From Bacteroidota bacterium (GTDB taxonomy: Bacteria > Bacteroidota > Bacteroidia > Flavobacteriales_D > Crocinitomicaceae): 64,000 bases of DNA. Shown here piece by piece: positions 16,670 through 26,263 of this stretch (the first letter of the stretch is position 1; the number at the start of each line of letters is the position of its first letter). The notes under the pieces were generated by a model. It saw only the letters and a program-made list of their open reading frames with translations, searched no databases and had not been told where the DNA came from. The stretch spans positions 62,001 through 126,000 of the forward strand of contig VGMY01000001.1 of NCBI GenBank assembly GCA_016866255.1. Direction: 5' to 3'. Both the position numbers and the translations under genes were made by a program.

Positions 16670-17743
16670 ATGAAACTATTATTCAACGGCATTCCCGTAG
16701 AACTTGGAACGTTAAAATCATCGGCATTTGGAGGAATTTTGAACCAATACAAGGGGAGAAATATCGTTATTATGGTCGATGAAAACACCCACAACGCATG
16801 TCTCGAAGGCTTATTTGCGGATTTTCCAACATTAAAAAACAAAGCAATCATCTTATTGCCCTCCGGGGAAGAAAACAAAAACATTGAGGTGGTTTTTCAA
16901 GTTTGGTCTGCGCTGCTCGAGCGCAAAATACAGCGAAAAGATTTAATCATCAATGTAGGGGGGGGGATGGTGACGGATTTAGGAGGATTTGTGGCAGCTA
17001 CCTACAAGCGGGGAATTGATTTTATTCACATCCCGACTTCTTTATTGGCCATGGTGGATGCTGCCTTGGGGGGCAAAACGGGAATCGACCTCAATGGAGT
17101 TAAAAACGCTGTGGGAACGTTTACTTCGCCCAAAGCGATTTTTATTGATCCTGTATTTTTGGAGACCCTACCGGCACATGAAATATTCAATGGATTGGCC
17201 GAAATGATGAAACACGCCTTAATTCTCGATGTGGGTTATTGGAATAAATTAAAAAGGATTCGAAACGAAGAAGCATTAACAACCGTCGAAAACATCCTTC
17301 GCTCCATTCAACTTAAAAAAGAGGTGGTAGAAAGCGATTCTAAGGAATCGAACAGGCGAAAACTGCTCAATTTTGGTCATACTTTTGGTCATGGGATTGA
17401 ATCTTACTTTATTGCCAAAAAACCAATAGCTCATGGCCACGCAGTAGCTTTGGGAATGATTGCAGAGTCCTTTGTTGCCTTCAAGCGCAAGGTCCTTTCT
17501 CAAAAAGCGTATGTCGAAATTGAACAAGTCCTGATTGATATCTTTCCCATGCCGCCGATTCCCGAGAACGCTTTCCAGGAGATTCTATCCCACATGAAAC
17601 AAGATAAAAAAAACACGGGCAATCACGTAAATTTTGTTTTGTTGAAAGAACCCGGCGTAGCAGAGATTGATGCAAAACTTACCGAACGCGAGATCGGAGA
17701 GGCCCTGTTACACCTATCCCTGCTTGCTCAGAACAGGAATTAA
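16670..17743 (+). CDS. aroB: 3-dehydroquinate synthase
   Basis: Second enzyme of the shikimate pathway; converts DAHP to 3-dehydroquinate using NAD+ and a divalent metal. Motifs are IVDENTH-like IVIMVDENTHNAC, LPSGEENKN, the glycine-rich NVGGGMVTDLGGFVAATYKRG, IPTSLLAMVDAALGGKTGIDL and the metal ligands in LNFGHTFGHGIE and HGHAVALGM. Starting at ATG 16670 gives 357 residues, the usual length. In-frame starts at 16598 (GTG) and 16610 (ATG) would add a tail without family similarity and run into the divergent proline dehydrogenase gene. A run of nine G bases lies in the codons for the GGG of the NAD-binding loop. Confidence 0.95.
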   Translation: MKLLFNGIPVELGTLKSSAFGGILNQYKGRNIVIMVDENTHNACLEGLFADFPTLKNKAIILLPSGEENKNIEVVFQVWSALLERKIQRKDLIINVGGGMVTDLGGFVAATYKRGIDFIHIPTSLLAMVDAALGGKTGIDLNGVKNAVGTFTSPKAIFIDPVFLETLPAHEIFNGLAEMMKHALILDVGYWNKLKRIRNEEALTTVENILRSIQLKKEVVESDSKESNRRKLLNFGHTFGHGIESYFIAKKPIAHGHAVALGMIAESFVAFKRKVLSQKAYVEIEQVLIDIFPMPPIPENAFQEILSHMKQDKKNTGNHVNFVLLKEPGVAEIDAKLTEREIGEALLHLSLLAQNRN

Positions 17744-17784
17744 AAAGGCTTTTTAAGAAGCTGGGTGCACCGCCTTGGGTAAGC

Positions 17785-19941
17785 TTACCGAACAATGGTC
17801 ATTTCATCAACAAGATGCCGCGCCTCTGAGAATTTATCGATCAGAAAAAGGACGTACCGGATATCCACGTTGATTGTTTTTTGCAGTTGGTCATCAAAGA
17901 TAACATCGCCGGCCATTGCTTCAATATTCCCGTCGAAAGCTAAACCAATCAGTTCGCCCTTGGCATTTAGAACGGGGGATCCTGAGTTTCCACCGGTAAT
18001 GTCATTATTCGTTAAAAAGTTTACCGGCATATATCCGTTTTTATCGGCATACTCCCCGAAATCCGCTGTCTTATTGAGTTCAATTAACCGCTCCGGCAAG
18101 TCGAATTCTTCGTTACCGGGTTTATATTTATTGATGGTTCCTTGAAGCGTGGTGTAGTAATTTATTTTTGCATCGTTGCGCTTGTCGTCGGGTAGGGCAC
18201 TAACGGTGCCATAGGTAAGGCGCATAGTACTGTTGGCGTCCGGATATTGGACTTCGCTCAACCCCGACTCTCTCATTCCTTTGACCAATTTGCGGTAGGC
18301 CCTCGAAAAATCCGCTTGTAACTGTACAATTTCGGGCTTTGTAGCGCTCAAGTGGGCAATGAGTTCTTGGGATAGCATGAACAAGGGGTCCTTACTGACA
18401 TCGATGCGCGTTTCGCCGCGAACGTGGGCGCGCAGTAGGTCAGGGTTACTGAACGCGGTTTTGGAAAGAATCGTAGCAACGCGTTGTGAAATCGCATCTG
18501 GTGAATCAAACGAGGCAGGTAAGGGGTACGCTGCTTTAGTGATGTAAAGCCATATTCCGTTCATCAAAATATCTTTTTCAACGGGTAAAGAGAGTTTATC
18601 GTAAAATTCATCAAGGGTTTGCAACATGGTTTGCACAATGGATTCGCCGTTGTTACCGGAACTTTCCTTCTCCGTTCCATTCGCCGTTGCCATCGCTTTA
18701 TCGAAATCCAAGAGTTTACTGCCGAGAGTTCTTGAGATAACGGCCAATTCTGAGGCGCGTAACAAGTTCGATAGGTAGTTGTCGTGGCGAGCTTTTTCGT
18801 TGGTGGCTGCGTAGTAGTTATTGATGGTTGAAACTACATTTCCGTACTCCTTTCGATTTTTTCGTTTCTGGGCCCATTGCTCAAAGTCAGCTTCGTTGGC
18901 AGCTTTTGTTTTGGTTGTTTGAAATTTGGTTAGCGCATCAATCATGCCTTGGCGATTTTTCCAATAATTGGCAATTCCCGCGTATTTTGAAGCATAGTCC
19001 AAATTGATCTTATCATCTTCGTCCATATACCTTTTCATTGCATCCATACTTGTTTTTGAAGCTTCCACCCACGCTGGATAAGCGTATTTTACATTTTGTT
19101 CGATTCCTGCGGAAGGAAGCCATCGGTTGGTTCTTCCGGGAAATCCTAGGATCATGGCAAAATCCCCCTCGTTGATTCCCTTTATGTTGACTTTAAGATG
19201 CACTTTTGGTGCCAACGGAACGTTATTGGGTGAGTACTCTGCAGGATTTCCGTTGGCGTCAGCATAAATGCGGAACATGGAGAAATCACCGGTGTGTCGT
19301 GGCCATTCCCAATTGTCCGTGTCACCGCCAAATTTGCCGATGGAACTCGGAGGCGTTCCGACTAAACGTACGTCTTTATAGTCTTGAAAAACGAAATAAT
19401 AGAATTCATTTCCTTGAAAAAAAGAACGAACGCTGACCACATACTTTCCGCCCTCGCTTTGCTCTTTTTCAATCAGTGCAATTTCCTGTTTGATGGTCTT
19501 ATCGCGATCAGCCTCACTCATAGCATCATTCACCTTTCCTAGGATTCGCTTTGAAACGTCATCCATTCGCACAAAAAAGCGCACAAAAAGCGATTTTGGT
19601 TTCAATTCTGCCTCTTTGCTTGAAGCCCAAAAACCATCGATTAGGTGATTTTTTTCAGGGGTAGATAATTCGGCGATGGCATTATACCCGCAATGGTGGT
19701 TGGTGAGCACAAGGCCTTGAGAGGAAATAAGCTCCGCCGTACATCCACCATTGAATTGAACTACCGCGTCTTTCAAACTTGAATGGTTTACACTGTATAT
19801 CTCCTCAGCTGTCAGTTGAAGACCTAGCTTTTCCATATCCCGTTGGTTTAAACGATCAATGAACATGAGAAACCACATGCCTTCGTCGGCACGCACGAAT
19901 AATCCAATAAACAAGGTAAGGGCAAGGAAAGTCTTTTTCAT
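17785..19941 (-). CDS. S46 family dipeptidyl-peptidase (DPP7/DPP11 family)
   Basis: 718 residues from ATG 19941, which begins a clean signal peptide (MKKTFLALTLFIGLFVRADEG). This trims a 67-codon in-frame extension that overlaps the next gene. It is a chymotrypsin-fold serine exopeptidase releasing dipeptides from peptide N-termini in the periplasm. The catalytic His is in LTNHHCGY (about 79-86), the Asp in the NWEWPRHTGDFSMFRIYAD region and Ser653 in TGGNSGSP. The residue 18 after the Ser is Gly (in AFDGN). From memory, DPP7 has Gly at this position and acidic-specific DPP11 has Arg, so hydrophobic P1 preference is more likely. Bacteroidota use these enzymes for peptide nutrition. Confidence 0.93.
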   Translation of the reverse strand: MKKTFLALTLFIGLFVRADEGMWFLMFIDRLNQRDMEKLGLQLTAEEIYSVNHSSLKDAVVQFNGGCTAELISSQGLVLTNHHCGYNAIAELSTPEKNHLIDGFWASSKEAELKPKSLFVRFFVRMDDVSKRILGKVNDAMSEADRDKTIKQEIALIEKEQSEGGKYVVSVRSFFQGNEFYYFVFQDYKDVRLVGTPPSSIGKFGGDTDNWEWPRHTGDFSMFRIYADANGNPAEYSPNNVPLAPKVHLKVNIKGINEGDFAMILGFPGRTNRWLPSAGIEQNVKYAYPAWVEASKTSMDAMKRYMDEDDKINLDYASKYAGIANYWKNRQGMIDALTKFQTTKTKAANEADFEQWAQKRKNRKEYGNVVSTINNYYAATNEKARHDNYLSNLLRASELAVISRTLGSKLLDFDKAMATANGTEKESSGNNGESIVQTMLQTLDEFYDKLSLPVEKDILMNGIWLYITKAAYPLPASFDSPDAISQRVATILSKTAFSNPDLLRAHVRGETRIDVSKDPLFMLSQELIAHLSATKPEIVQLQADFSRAYRKLVKGMRESGLSEVQYPDANSTMRLTYGTVSALPDDKRNDAKINYYTTLQGTINKYKPGNEEFDLPERLIELNKTADFGEYADKNGYMPVNFLTNNDITGGNSGSPVLNAKGELIGLAFDGNIEAMAGDVIFDDQLQKTINVDIRYVLFLIDKFSEARHLVDEMTIVR

Positions 19942-19996
19942 AATTAAATTTGAGAAAGCTAAGGTAACAATTATTGTGTAAATTAAGCGCTTAGGA

Positions 19997-21316
19997 CTAA
20001 CGGAGTTGCATGCGAATCCTCCAATTTTTGGGGTACAAATTATTGAAGCGATGTCCAAGGTGTTTGATAAACCCAAGGGGCACACCCTGGTAATGCAGCG
20101 TGTAAAATCCCGCAACGTAGGAGGGGATTGGAAACGTTTCACCGCGGAGGTACATCAATGCCTCTTGCTGGGAACACGCTATGGCCGGAATTTGACTTCC
20201 CAACATGGCTAAATCGTGCAGGGGAGCCCAGCCTTTGAGCGTTGTCTCAGCCGTAGATACTCCGGTTTTTACATACCTGAGGGGATGCGTGATGCGTCCT
20301 AAGTATTGCCCCAGAATAGCGGAGCGAAGAATTGCAGTATGGCCCTGTTGAATCAATTCGTGGTGTTTGGCTGTTGTAAATTCAATTCCCGTAAAATTGT
20401 CAATGGGTCCTGCCTTAGGAAAATTGAAAGGCTCTGTTAAATCCCCGTTTCGCCTTAAAATGCAAACAAACAATCCTTCAGAACGGTTTTTTCCTTGGAG
20501 GAAGTAATGCCCTATTTTGTTTCTGCCAGGTGTGCAAGTGGAAGGGGCTTCCCACGGAAAGAGTTCGAATTTTCCGGTATTGAGCAACCCTTGAATACGA
20601 GCCTCATTCTCATGGCGATTAAAGGTGCAAGTGGAGTACATCAAGTAACCTCCAGGTTTAACGCATTGCATTAAATTATTTATTATAACTGTTTGTCTTT
20701 CAGCGTTTAGTTTTACGGAATTAGGACTCCATTCAGAGCGAGCGTTGTGGTCTTTACGAAACATGCCTTCACCGGAGCAAGGAGCATCGATTAACACAAG
20801 GTCGAAAAATGTTTCCAAAGGGATGAAGGCCGATGTATCGTTGTTCGTAACTGCCACATTATCGAGTCCCCATTTTGTAACGTTTTCGGAAAGCACATTG
20901 GATCGATGAGGATGAATTTCATTGGCAATGCAGGCAGAATACTCGGGCATTGCATCCATCATCGCCAGCGTCTTTCCTCCCGGGGCGGCACACGCATCCA
21001 GCGCCAGGCATCCTCGTGGTAGGTCCAAAGCTTTAATCGCGCTGTAAATGACCATTGAGGCAGCTTCTTGAGGATAGTAAACTCCGGCATGGAATAAGGG
21101 GTCTAAGGTGAAATTGGGGCGTTTCGGTAAGTAGTAAGCATCCTTACACCACGGAACTGGGTCAAGGCCTTCGGCATGAAAAGCTTGTTTTTTTCGGGGA
21201 TTCACACGAACAGACGTAGGCGGCTCTTCGTTCAATGCCCGCAACAACTGCTCACCGAACGGAGAATCGGTTAAGATGGATTCGGTAAAAGCTTCGGGCA
21301 AGGGAACTGTTACCAT
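19997..21316 (-). CDS. RsmF/NOP2-type RNA (cytosine-5) methyltransferase
   Basis: 439 residues from ATG 21316; an in-frame TTG at 21328 is less likely. The SAM-binding core is obvious: LALDACAAPGGKTLAMMDAM, motif IV with the catalytic cysteine context IDAPCSGEGMFRKD, and motif VI TCTFNRHENEA with the second cysteine. This is the RsmB/NOP class that makes m5C in rRNA. The C-terminal ~150 residues resemble the RsmF C-terminal/PUA-like extension (GxxLGFIKHLGHRFNNLYPKNWRI). The target base is unknown. Overlaps tilS by 7 bases. Confidence 0.9.
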   Translation of the reverse strand: MVTVPLPEAFTESILTDSPFGEQLLRALNEEPPTSVRVNPRKKQAFHAEGLDPVPWCKDAYYLPKRPNFTLDPLFHAGVYYPQEAASMVIYSAIKALDLPRGCLALDACAAPGGKTLAMMDAMPEYSACIANEIHPHRSNVLSENVTKWGLDNVAVTNNDTSAFIPLETFFDLVLIDAPCSGEGMFRKDHNARSEWSPNSVKLNAERQTVIINNLMQCVKPGGYLMYSTCTFNRHENEARIQGLLNTGKFELFPWEAPSTCTPGRNKIGHYFLQGKNRSEGLFVCILRRNGDLTEPFNFPKAGPIDNFTGIEFTTAKHHELIQQGHTAILRSAILGQYLGRITHPLRYVKTGVSTAETTLKGWAPLHDLAMLGSQIPAIACSQQEALMYLRGETFPIPSYVAGFYTLHYQGVPLGFIKHLGHRFNNLYPKNWRIRMQLR

Positions 21317-22554
21317 TTCGAAAAGCAAATTTTTACAAAATGGGTTCCTGAAGAATTTGCCCGAAATTTGTGAGCAAGGGCAATTCCCGGAATTCCTACG
21401 ATCTCGTCGTTACAGCGCATTACTGGCCAATGCTGGCGATCGTGTTTAGGAATGCGTGCCGCCTTCAAAATGGCATTGATCGATTTTTCACTCTTCAATC
21501 CGTTGGGGCGCATTTTTTCGTTTTGCTGATAGGCATCGAGTTCAAGTTTCTCCTGAACCTGACCAGGATTTAGGTACCAAGTCCATGCCTCGAAAGAACC
21601 GGGCAGTTGGTGAACTGCGGATTGGGTAAAACGGATGCGTAATGCGGTTGTTTCATCGATAAATAGCACTCCGTTGCGCGATTGAATCAGAACAAGCCTT
21701 TTATTAACACGAAGTTGTTTTCCCGGTCTTAAGTGCTGCAAAGCTTGAATTGCGGTAAGGAACCGAGGCTCGATGTTGCATTTTTTTAATGCCTCAATCA
21801 AAATGCTTTCATCCCACAAAAGATCTTTATGGGCAATTTTTTGCCGTTTGACCCAAGATTGCGCCAATTTAGCGGCTATTTTTAGGTTGGATCGGTGCGT
21901 CTCTTTCAATTTTTGCATCAAAAATTTGAGTTCTCTTTTTAAGCTTGGATGAGCCTTATTGAGCATTGGCATAGCTTTCTTGCGCAAGAAATTCCTTAAA
22001 TATCTCGTATCGTCGTTGCTTTGGTCTTCGCGCCAATCAATGCCGTTCTTACGTGCATAGTTGAGGATGGAAGAACGAGACCGGGAGAGTAGGGGGCGGG
22101 CCACCAAGGGAGAGCGTTCCTCCATTCCTGACAAACCGCTCAGACCGCTGCCCCGGATGATGTGCAACCAAAAATTTTCCAATTGGTCGTCGGCGTGGTG
22201 AGCTGTAACACCTACAGAGCCCGGTTTTTGTTGGAGGATTTCGTGCAAATAGGCGTATCGGATATTTCGTGCCTCTTGTTGAAGATTGCCGCCCTGTTCG
22301 CGCAGTTTCGCTCGTAAATTTACCTTCTTATTATAGCAGTGAATGCCGAGTTGTTGGCAGCGATCGCTCACAAATGCAGCGTCTTGCAGACTTTCTTGGC
22401 CGCGTAAACCGAAATTGACATGCAGCACGGAAACGGACTTCGATAAGCGATGAAATAAATCCAAAAGGACCATAGAGTCAATTCCTGCGCTGCAAGCCAA
22501 AACATAGTGCTGTGCAGGGTGTTTCTTTAGAAATTTTTCAACCGTGGATATCAT
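21310..22554 (-). CDS. tilS: tRNA(Ile)-lysidine synthase
   Basis: 414 residues. TilS attaches lysine to C34 of the CAU-anticodon isoleucine tRNA, so that it reads AUA. The PP-loop is ACSAGIDSMVLLDL near residue 20; the second residue of the usual SGGxDS is Ala here. Further family features are VTAHHADDQLENFWLHIIRGSGLSGLSGM and the RPLL..SR region, then DWREDQSND and RNFLR. The C-terminal domain is TilS_C-like with KCNIEPRF and RPNGLKSEKSINAIL. It sits 3 bases after pabB on the same strand and overlaps the methyltransferase gene. Confidence 0.93.
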   Translation of the reverse strand: MISTVEKFLKKHPAQHYVLACSAGIDSMVLLDLFHRLSKSVSVLHVNFGLRGQESLQDAAFVSDRCQQLGIHCYNKKVNLRAKLREQGGNLQQEARNIRYAYLHEILQQKPGSVGVTAHHADDQLENFWLHIIRGSGLSGLSGMEERSPLVARPLLSRSRSSILNYARKNGIDWREDQSNDDTRYLRNFLRKKAMPMLNKAHPSLKRELKFLMQKLKETHRSNLKIAAKLAQSWVKRQKIAHKDLLWDESILIEALKKCNIEPRFLTAIQALQHLRPGKQLRVNKRLVLIQSRNGVLFIDETTALRIRFTQSAVHQLPGSFEAWTWYLNPGQVQEKLELDAYQQNEKMRPNGLKSEKSINAILKAARIPKHDRQHWPVMRCNDEIVGIPGIALAHKFRANSSGTHFVKICFSKW

Positions 22555-22557
22555 CTG

Positions 22558-23730
22558 CTATCGAATGAGTCGGTCAATTTTTAACTGGCATTCTTCGAAT
22601 TCCATCTCAGGGTCGGAATAAATCGTGATGGCGCTGCCAACTCCGCAGGTTAATGTATGTCGTTTCGGTAAATATTCCAGCGATCGAATCACGACATTGA
22701 AGTCAAAATCACCTTCAGGGGTAAAATAACCCACACTTCCCGAGTAAAGCTCTCGTTTAAAGGGCTCCATGGCGTTCATGAATTTGAGAGAATTTCGTTT
22801 AGGGGCCCCCGTCATCGATCCCATGGGAAAGGTGGCTTTTAAAATATCCGTGAAAGGGGTGTTAGGCAAAAGCTCACACGACACGGTTGAAATCATTTGG
22901 TGTACCGAAGCAAAGGAATACATTCCACAGAGTTCGTCCACGTTTACGCTTCCGGGAACCGCAATTTTCGAAAGATCATTTCTGACCAAATCCACAATCA
23001 TTATATTTTCCGAGCGCTCTTTGGGCGAAAGATGAAGTTGGGTTTTCAATTGTTCGTCCAAGGACGGATCTTTGTGGCGAGCGGCTGTGCCTTTAATGGG
23101 CTGCGAGTACAGGACCTTCCCCGATTTCTTTAAAAACCGTTCGGGGCTGCCGCAAGCCAGCCAAACCTCTTCTAGGCATAGAAGGGCTGAAAATGGCGCT
23201 TTAGTGCGCTCATTTACCTTTCGGTATAAACTGAAGGGTTCATCGAGAAGGCAATCTTTGAGGGAATAGTTAAAACAAAAATTTGTCTCGTAAAGATCGC
23301 CTCGTTGAATCAATTTTTTAATCTTATTAACAGACGAAAGATACTTTTTCTTACTGAGAGACGGGGAGAACTCTGGGAGTTTTAGGGTGGTTGCATTGGT
23401 AATTTGCGCATAACAATCGCAAAGGGCTTTCGCGTCAGTTCCCTGAACAAGTCTCAGGTTACCGGCATCGATTCGAGCCACCTCAGAACTCACCCAAAAA
23501 TAAGCCAAAGGCAAAGCGCGATCATCGGAGCATTTTTCAAGGGTCACGTGAGATTGTAGGGCAAAAGAAAGGTATCCGAAAACATATTTTCCGGCATGCG
23601 CCTTGAGGAAAGCGTCGAGTAAGGGAAGCTCTTCTTGGGATGATAAGGTAAACGAGGCCACCCTGCCAAGAGCCAGTAAACCCGAGTTGTCGTTTGAGTT
23701 TAAATAGCAAAAAGGAGGCTGAAATTTCAT
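22558..23730 (-). CDS. pabB: aminodeoxychorismate synthase component I (anthranilate synthase-like)
   Basis: 390 residues of the chorismate-utilising family. It carries QPIKGTAAR with the Lys characteristic of PabB (anthranilate synthases have Ala there), so it likely makes 4-amino-4-deoxychorismate for folate. Other motifs are ACGSPERFL, SENIMIVDLVRNDL, FPMGSMTGAPK and YSGSVGYFTPEGDFDFNVVIRS. The glutamine amidotransferase partner (PabA) and the lyase PabC are not in this window. The N-terminal third is short compared with E. coli PabB (453 residues). It overlaps the mutS2-like stop by 4 bases. Confidence 0.9.
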   Translation of the reverse strand: MKFQPPFCYLNSNDNSGLLALGRVASFTLSSQEELPLLDAFLKAHAGKYVFGYLSFALQSHVTLEKCSDDRALPLAYFWVSSEVARIDAGNLRLVQGTDAKALCDCYAQITNATTLKLPEFSPSLSKKKYLSSVNKIKKLIQRGDLYETNFCFNYSLKDCLLDEPFSLYRKVNERTKAPFSALLCLEEVWLACGSPERFLKKSGKVLYSQPIKGTAARHKDPSLDEQLKTQLHLSPKERSENIMIVDLVRNDLSKIAVPGSVNVDELCGMYSFASVHQMISTVSCELLPNTPFTDILKATFPMGSMTGAPKRNSLKFMNAMEPFKRELYSGSVGYFTPEGDFDFNVVIRSLEYLPKRHTLTCGVGSAITIYSDPEMEFEECQLKIDRLIR

Positions 23731-25820
23731 GGAAAGGGGAGGAGTTTGTCCAAAGTTAAGGTCATTTTTAAGGAATTTACCATCACTGTGATTTTATGTT
23801 TTTCAATCGCTTGAATTACCCCAACGTGTTTGCTGCCGTGAATTTTTACTTTGTCCCCGATAAGGTAATCGACGTTGGCTTTTACCGTTTTATTTTTTGG
23901 GTTCTTTTTTAAAGCACCTGGTTGTTTTATGGTTCTGGATTTTACAATAAAATTTCGAATTTCCTCTATCAGCGCTTCATTATCTTTCTGTTTTTTACGG
24001 CTGGGCTGGTATCGGGTTAAGTATTTGTCAAAACGCTGGCCTAACTGAACGAATTTTGATTGCTCCTCGGCCTGTTGGCTAAGTTGCCGAGCCTTGGTAC
24101 GATTATCATTTTCCAATTGGCGTAGGCGCGATAGCTCGAGTTCCAGTTGAATTTGTCCGTTTTTATGTTCTTGAACCATTTTTTGATAGTACTGCTTTTC
24201 AGATTGAATCGTTGATAGAAGCTGGTTTAGCCTCTTGGTATCGGAGGATAAATTGTTGGTTGCGGCCTTGATCAGCCGGGCTGAAATCCCGTTAATAGCC
24301 GCAACTTCAAAGGTAAATGAACTGCCGGGAAGACCAATGACTAATTCGTAAAGGGGTTTTAACGATTTTACATCAAACTTCATTGCGCCATTGGTGGCGC
24401 AGGGCAACTCGGAGGCTTTTACTTTGATGGCAGCGTAATGGGTGGTGATCATGGCAAAACACTGTTGATGGTACAATTCTTCGAAGCACACCTCAGCCAA
24501 GGAAGCTCCCAACTCAGGATCGGAGCCGCTGCCAAATTCATCCAATAAGAGAACAGTTTTGGATTGTGCCACATCGAGGAAATACTTCATCCTTTTAAGG
24601 CGATAAGAATAGGTACTTAATTCATTTTCAATAGATTGATTATCGCCTATATCGGAGAATAATTGCTGAAAAATGCACGCTGTAGAATCGCGGTGCAAAG
24701 GAATCAGCAATCCTGATTGTAACATGCATTGGAGTAGGCCAAAGGTTTTTAAGGTCAGGCTTTTACCGCCTGCGTTGGGGCCGGAAATCACTAAAATGCG
24801 CTGCTCTTGGTTTAAACTAAAGTTTTGAGGAACGGTCGTTTTTCCGAGACCTTGGTTTGCGGCTACCAGCCTAGGATGGAAGGCTTCTTTCCACGAAAAG
24901 GCGGTTTCGTTAGTAAGCGCCGGCAATGAGGCGTCCATAGTGTCGGCCAAACGGGCTTTGGCAGTGATTAAATCGAAAGCGACCAGTGCATTTTGATAGG
25001 CTTGGATTAAGGTTTGATAACTGCGCAAGTGTTGGCTTAAGGTTCTCAGAATGCGATAGATTTCTTTCCGTTCATCGTCGATAAGGCAATCTAACTCGTG
25101 GTTGAGCTCCCGATTTACCTGAGGCTCAATGTAGGTAAGGCTTCCTGTTTTACTTGTTCCGACAACAGTTCCGGGTACTCTGCGTTTAAAACCAGATTGA
25201 ACCGTCAAAACCCTTCGATCGCTTAAAAAGCTTTCTTGCGTTTCTCCTAACCAACCTTCCTTGACCAACTTTCGCATTTCGCGCTCAAAATTTCGATTGA
25301 TTTTTTGACGGACGGATTTAATCGAACTTCGAATGGCAAACAGCTCCTTAGTTGCATCGTCTTTAACGTTTTGAGTAATTTTGACGTCGACCACCGATGA
25401 TATTAGGTTTTTAATCTCCTCTGTAGCAAAACATGGGTTGAATACCTCAGACAACTCGGAATAGGAGATAAGTTCCTCAAAAAAATGAAGCCATTGGTTC
25501 ACAAGGTCACTCGCATGATAAATGCGAAGCACTCCTTCAAGGTTAAGGACCGCGTCGTCCATTTTCAGCAACTTAATTTCGGTGAGCAATTCATCGAATT
25601 CAATTCCGGGAACTGTGCGGCGTTGTTGAATGATGTTCAGACGCTGGTAGGTTTGCGTCAACTGGTAAGCAATGACCTCTTGTTGGTTTATGGGTTTTAA
25701 TTTGCTCGCCAGCATTGCAGCACTGGGCGAGTGCGTGAACTGCGCTAATTGTTCCAGTATTTCATGGAACTGCAATTCCATAAGGGTTTGTGCATCGGTA
25801 AAGGAACCAGGATTGCCCAT
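23727..25820 (-). CDS. MutS2-like DNA-binding ATPase without Smr domain
   Basis: 697 residues. The clamp/lever region (about 60-330) contains RRVLTVQSGFKRRVPGTVVG and YIEPQVNRELNHEL. The ATPase has Walker A ISGPNAGGKSLTLKT, Walker B TVLLLDEFGSGSDPELGASLAE and the ITTHYAAIK switch. A coiled-coil stretch (about 520-640) follows, and the protein ends with a KOW-like GDKVKIHGSKHVGVIQAI segment. No Smr nuclease domain is present; Firmicute MutS2 (about 785 residues) has one. Family roles include suppressing recombination and rescuing collided ribosomes; which holds for the Smr-less form is unknown. An alternative start is the internal Met at MELQFHEIL. Confidence 0.9.
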   Translation of the reverse strand: MGNPGSFTDAQTLMELQFHEILEQLAQFTHSPSAAMLASKLKPINQQEVIAYQLTQTYQRLNIIQQRRTVPGIEFDELLTEIKLLKMDDAVLNLEGVLRIYHASDLVNQWLHFFEELISYSELSEVFNPCFATEEIKNLISSVVDVKITQNVKDDATKELFAIRSSIKSVRQKINRNFEREMRKLVKEGWLGETQESFLSDRRVLTVQSGFKRRVPGTVVGTSKTGSLTYIEPQVNRELNHELDCLIDDERKEIYRILRTLSQHLRSYQTLIQAYQNALVAFDLITAKARLADTMDASLPALTNETAFSWKEAFHPRLVAANQGLGKTTVPQNFSLNQEQRILVISGPNAGGKSLTLKTFGLLQCMLQSGLLIPLHRDSTACIFQQLFSDIGDNQSIENELSTYSYRLKRMKYFLDVAQSKTVLLLDEFGSGSDPELGASLAEVCFEELYHQQCFAMITTHYAAIKVKASELPCATNGAMKFDVKSLKPLYELVIGLPGSSFTFEVAAINGISARLIKAATNNLSSDTKRLNQLLSTIQSEKQYYQKMVQEHKNGQIQLELELSRLRQLENDNRTKARQLSQQAEEQSKFVQLGQRFDKYLTRYQPSRKKQKDNEALIEEIRNFIVKSRTIKQPGALKKNPKNKTVKANVDYLIGDKVKIHGSKHVGVIQAIEKHKITVMVNSLKMTLTLDKLLPFP

Positions 25821-25888
25821 GTTGTTGATGGAGTGTTGCTTTGTAATATAATTGATATTATGTTAAATAGCTTGCGGTATTATCGGGT

Positions 25889-26263
25889 TCATTCTTCCCA
25901 CCCGTTGTATCCCCCGTCCAATTCATACACCTTTTTATAGCCGGCTTTTTTTAATGCTTTACAGGCCATTGAGCTCCTTCCTCCTGCTGCACAATACACC
26001 AATACTTTTTGGTCTTTTCTAATTCGGTCTTCCACACGCGCCAGAAAATCTGAAGTAAAAAAATTCACGTTCACGGTGTTTGCAATTCCTGCAATAAAAC
26101 CCTCAGCAAATTCTTCCGGGGTTCGAACATCCAGCACTATGTTGTTTGAATCGCTCATCAGTTGTTTAAAACGAACATTATTTATGTTAACTTGCGCAAA
26201 CAAGCAAGTTTGAGAAACCACTAATAAAACCCACCAGGTTTTGAAATGTTTTAAGCAATCCAT
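25889..26263 (-). CDS. exported rhodanese-like protein
   Basis: 124 residues with a hydrophobic N-terminus (WWVLLVVSQTCLFAQ) that looks like a signal peptide cleaved after FAQ, so periplasmic. A single rhodanese domain follows, with the DVRTPEEFAEGFIAGIAN entry motif (residues 45-) and the active-site loop YCAAGGRSS with Cys91. It probably transfers sulfane sulfur or handles thiols; the partner is unknown. It overlaps the upstream membrane-protein gene by 13 bases, so the two are cotranscribed. Confidence 0.87.
   Translation of the reverse strand: MDCLKHFKTWWVLLVVSQTCLFAQVNINNVRFKQLMSDSNNIVLDVRTPEEFAEGFIAGIANTVNVNFFTSDFLARVEDRIRKDQKVLVYCAAGGRSSMACKALKKAGYKKVYELDGGYNGWEE

Noticed and set aside
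17740-17756. TTAAAAA-GGC-TTTTTAA inverted repeat after aroB as a terminator
   Set aside because: The stem is AT-only with a three-base loop and starts in the stop codon; too weak to call.
17778-17789. 12-base palindrome GGTAAGCTTACC at the end of the S46 peptidase gene
   Set aside because: It overlaps the stop codon, has no T-tract and no partner copy in the window; probably chance.
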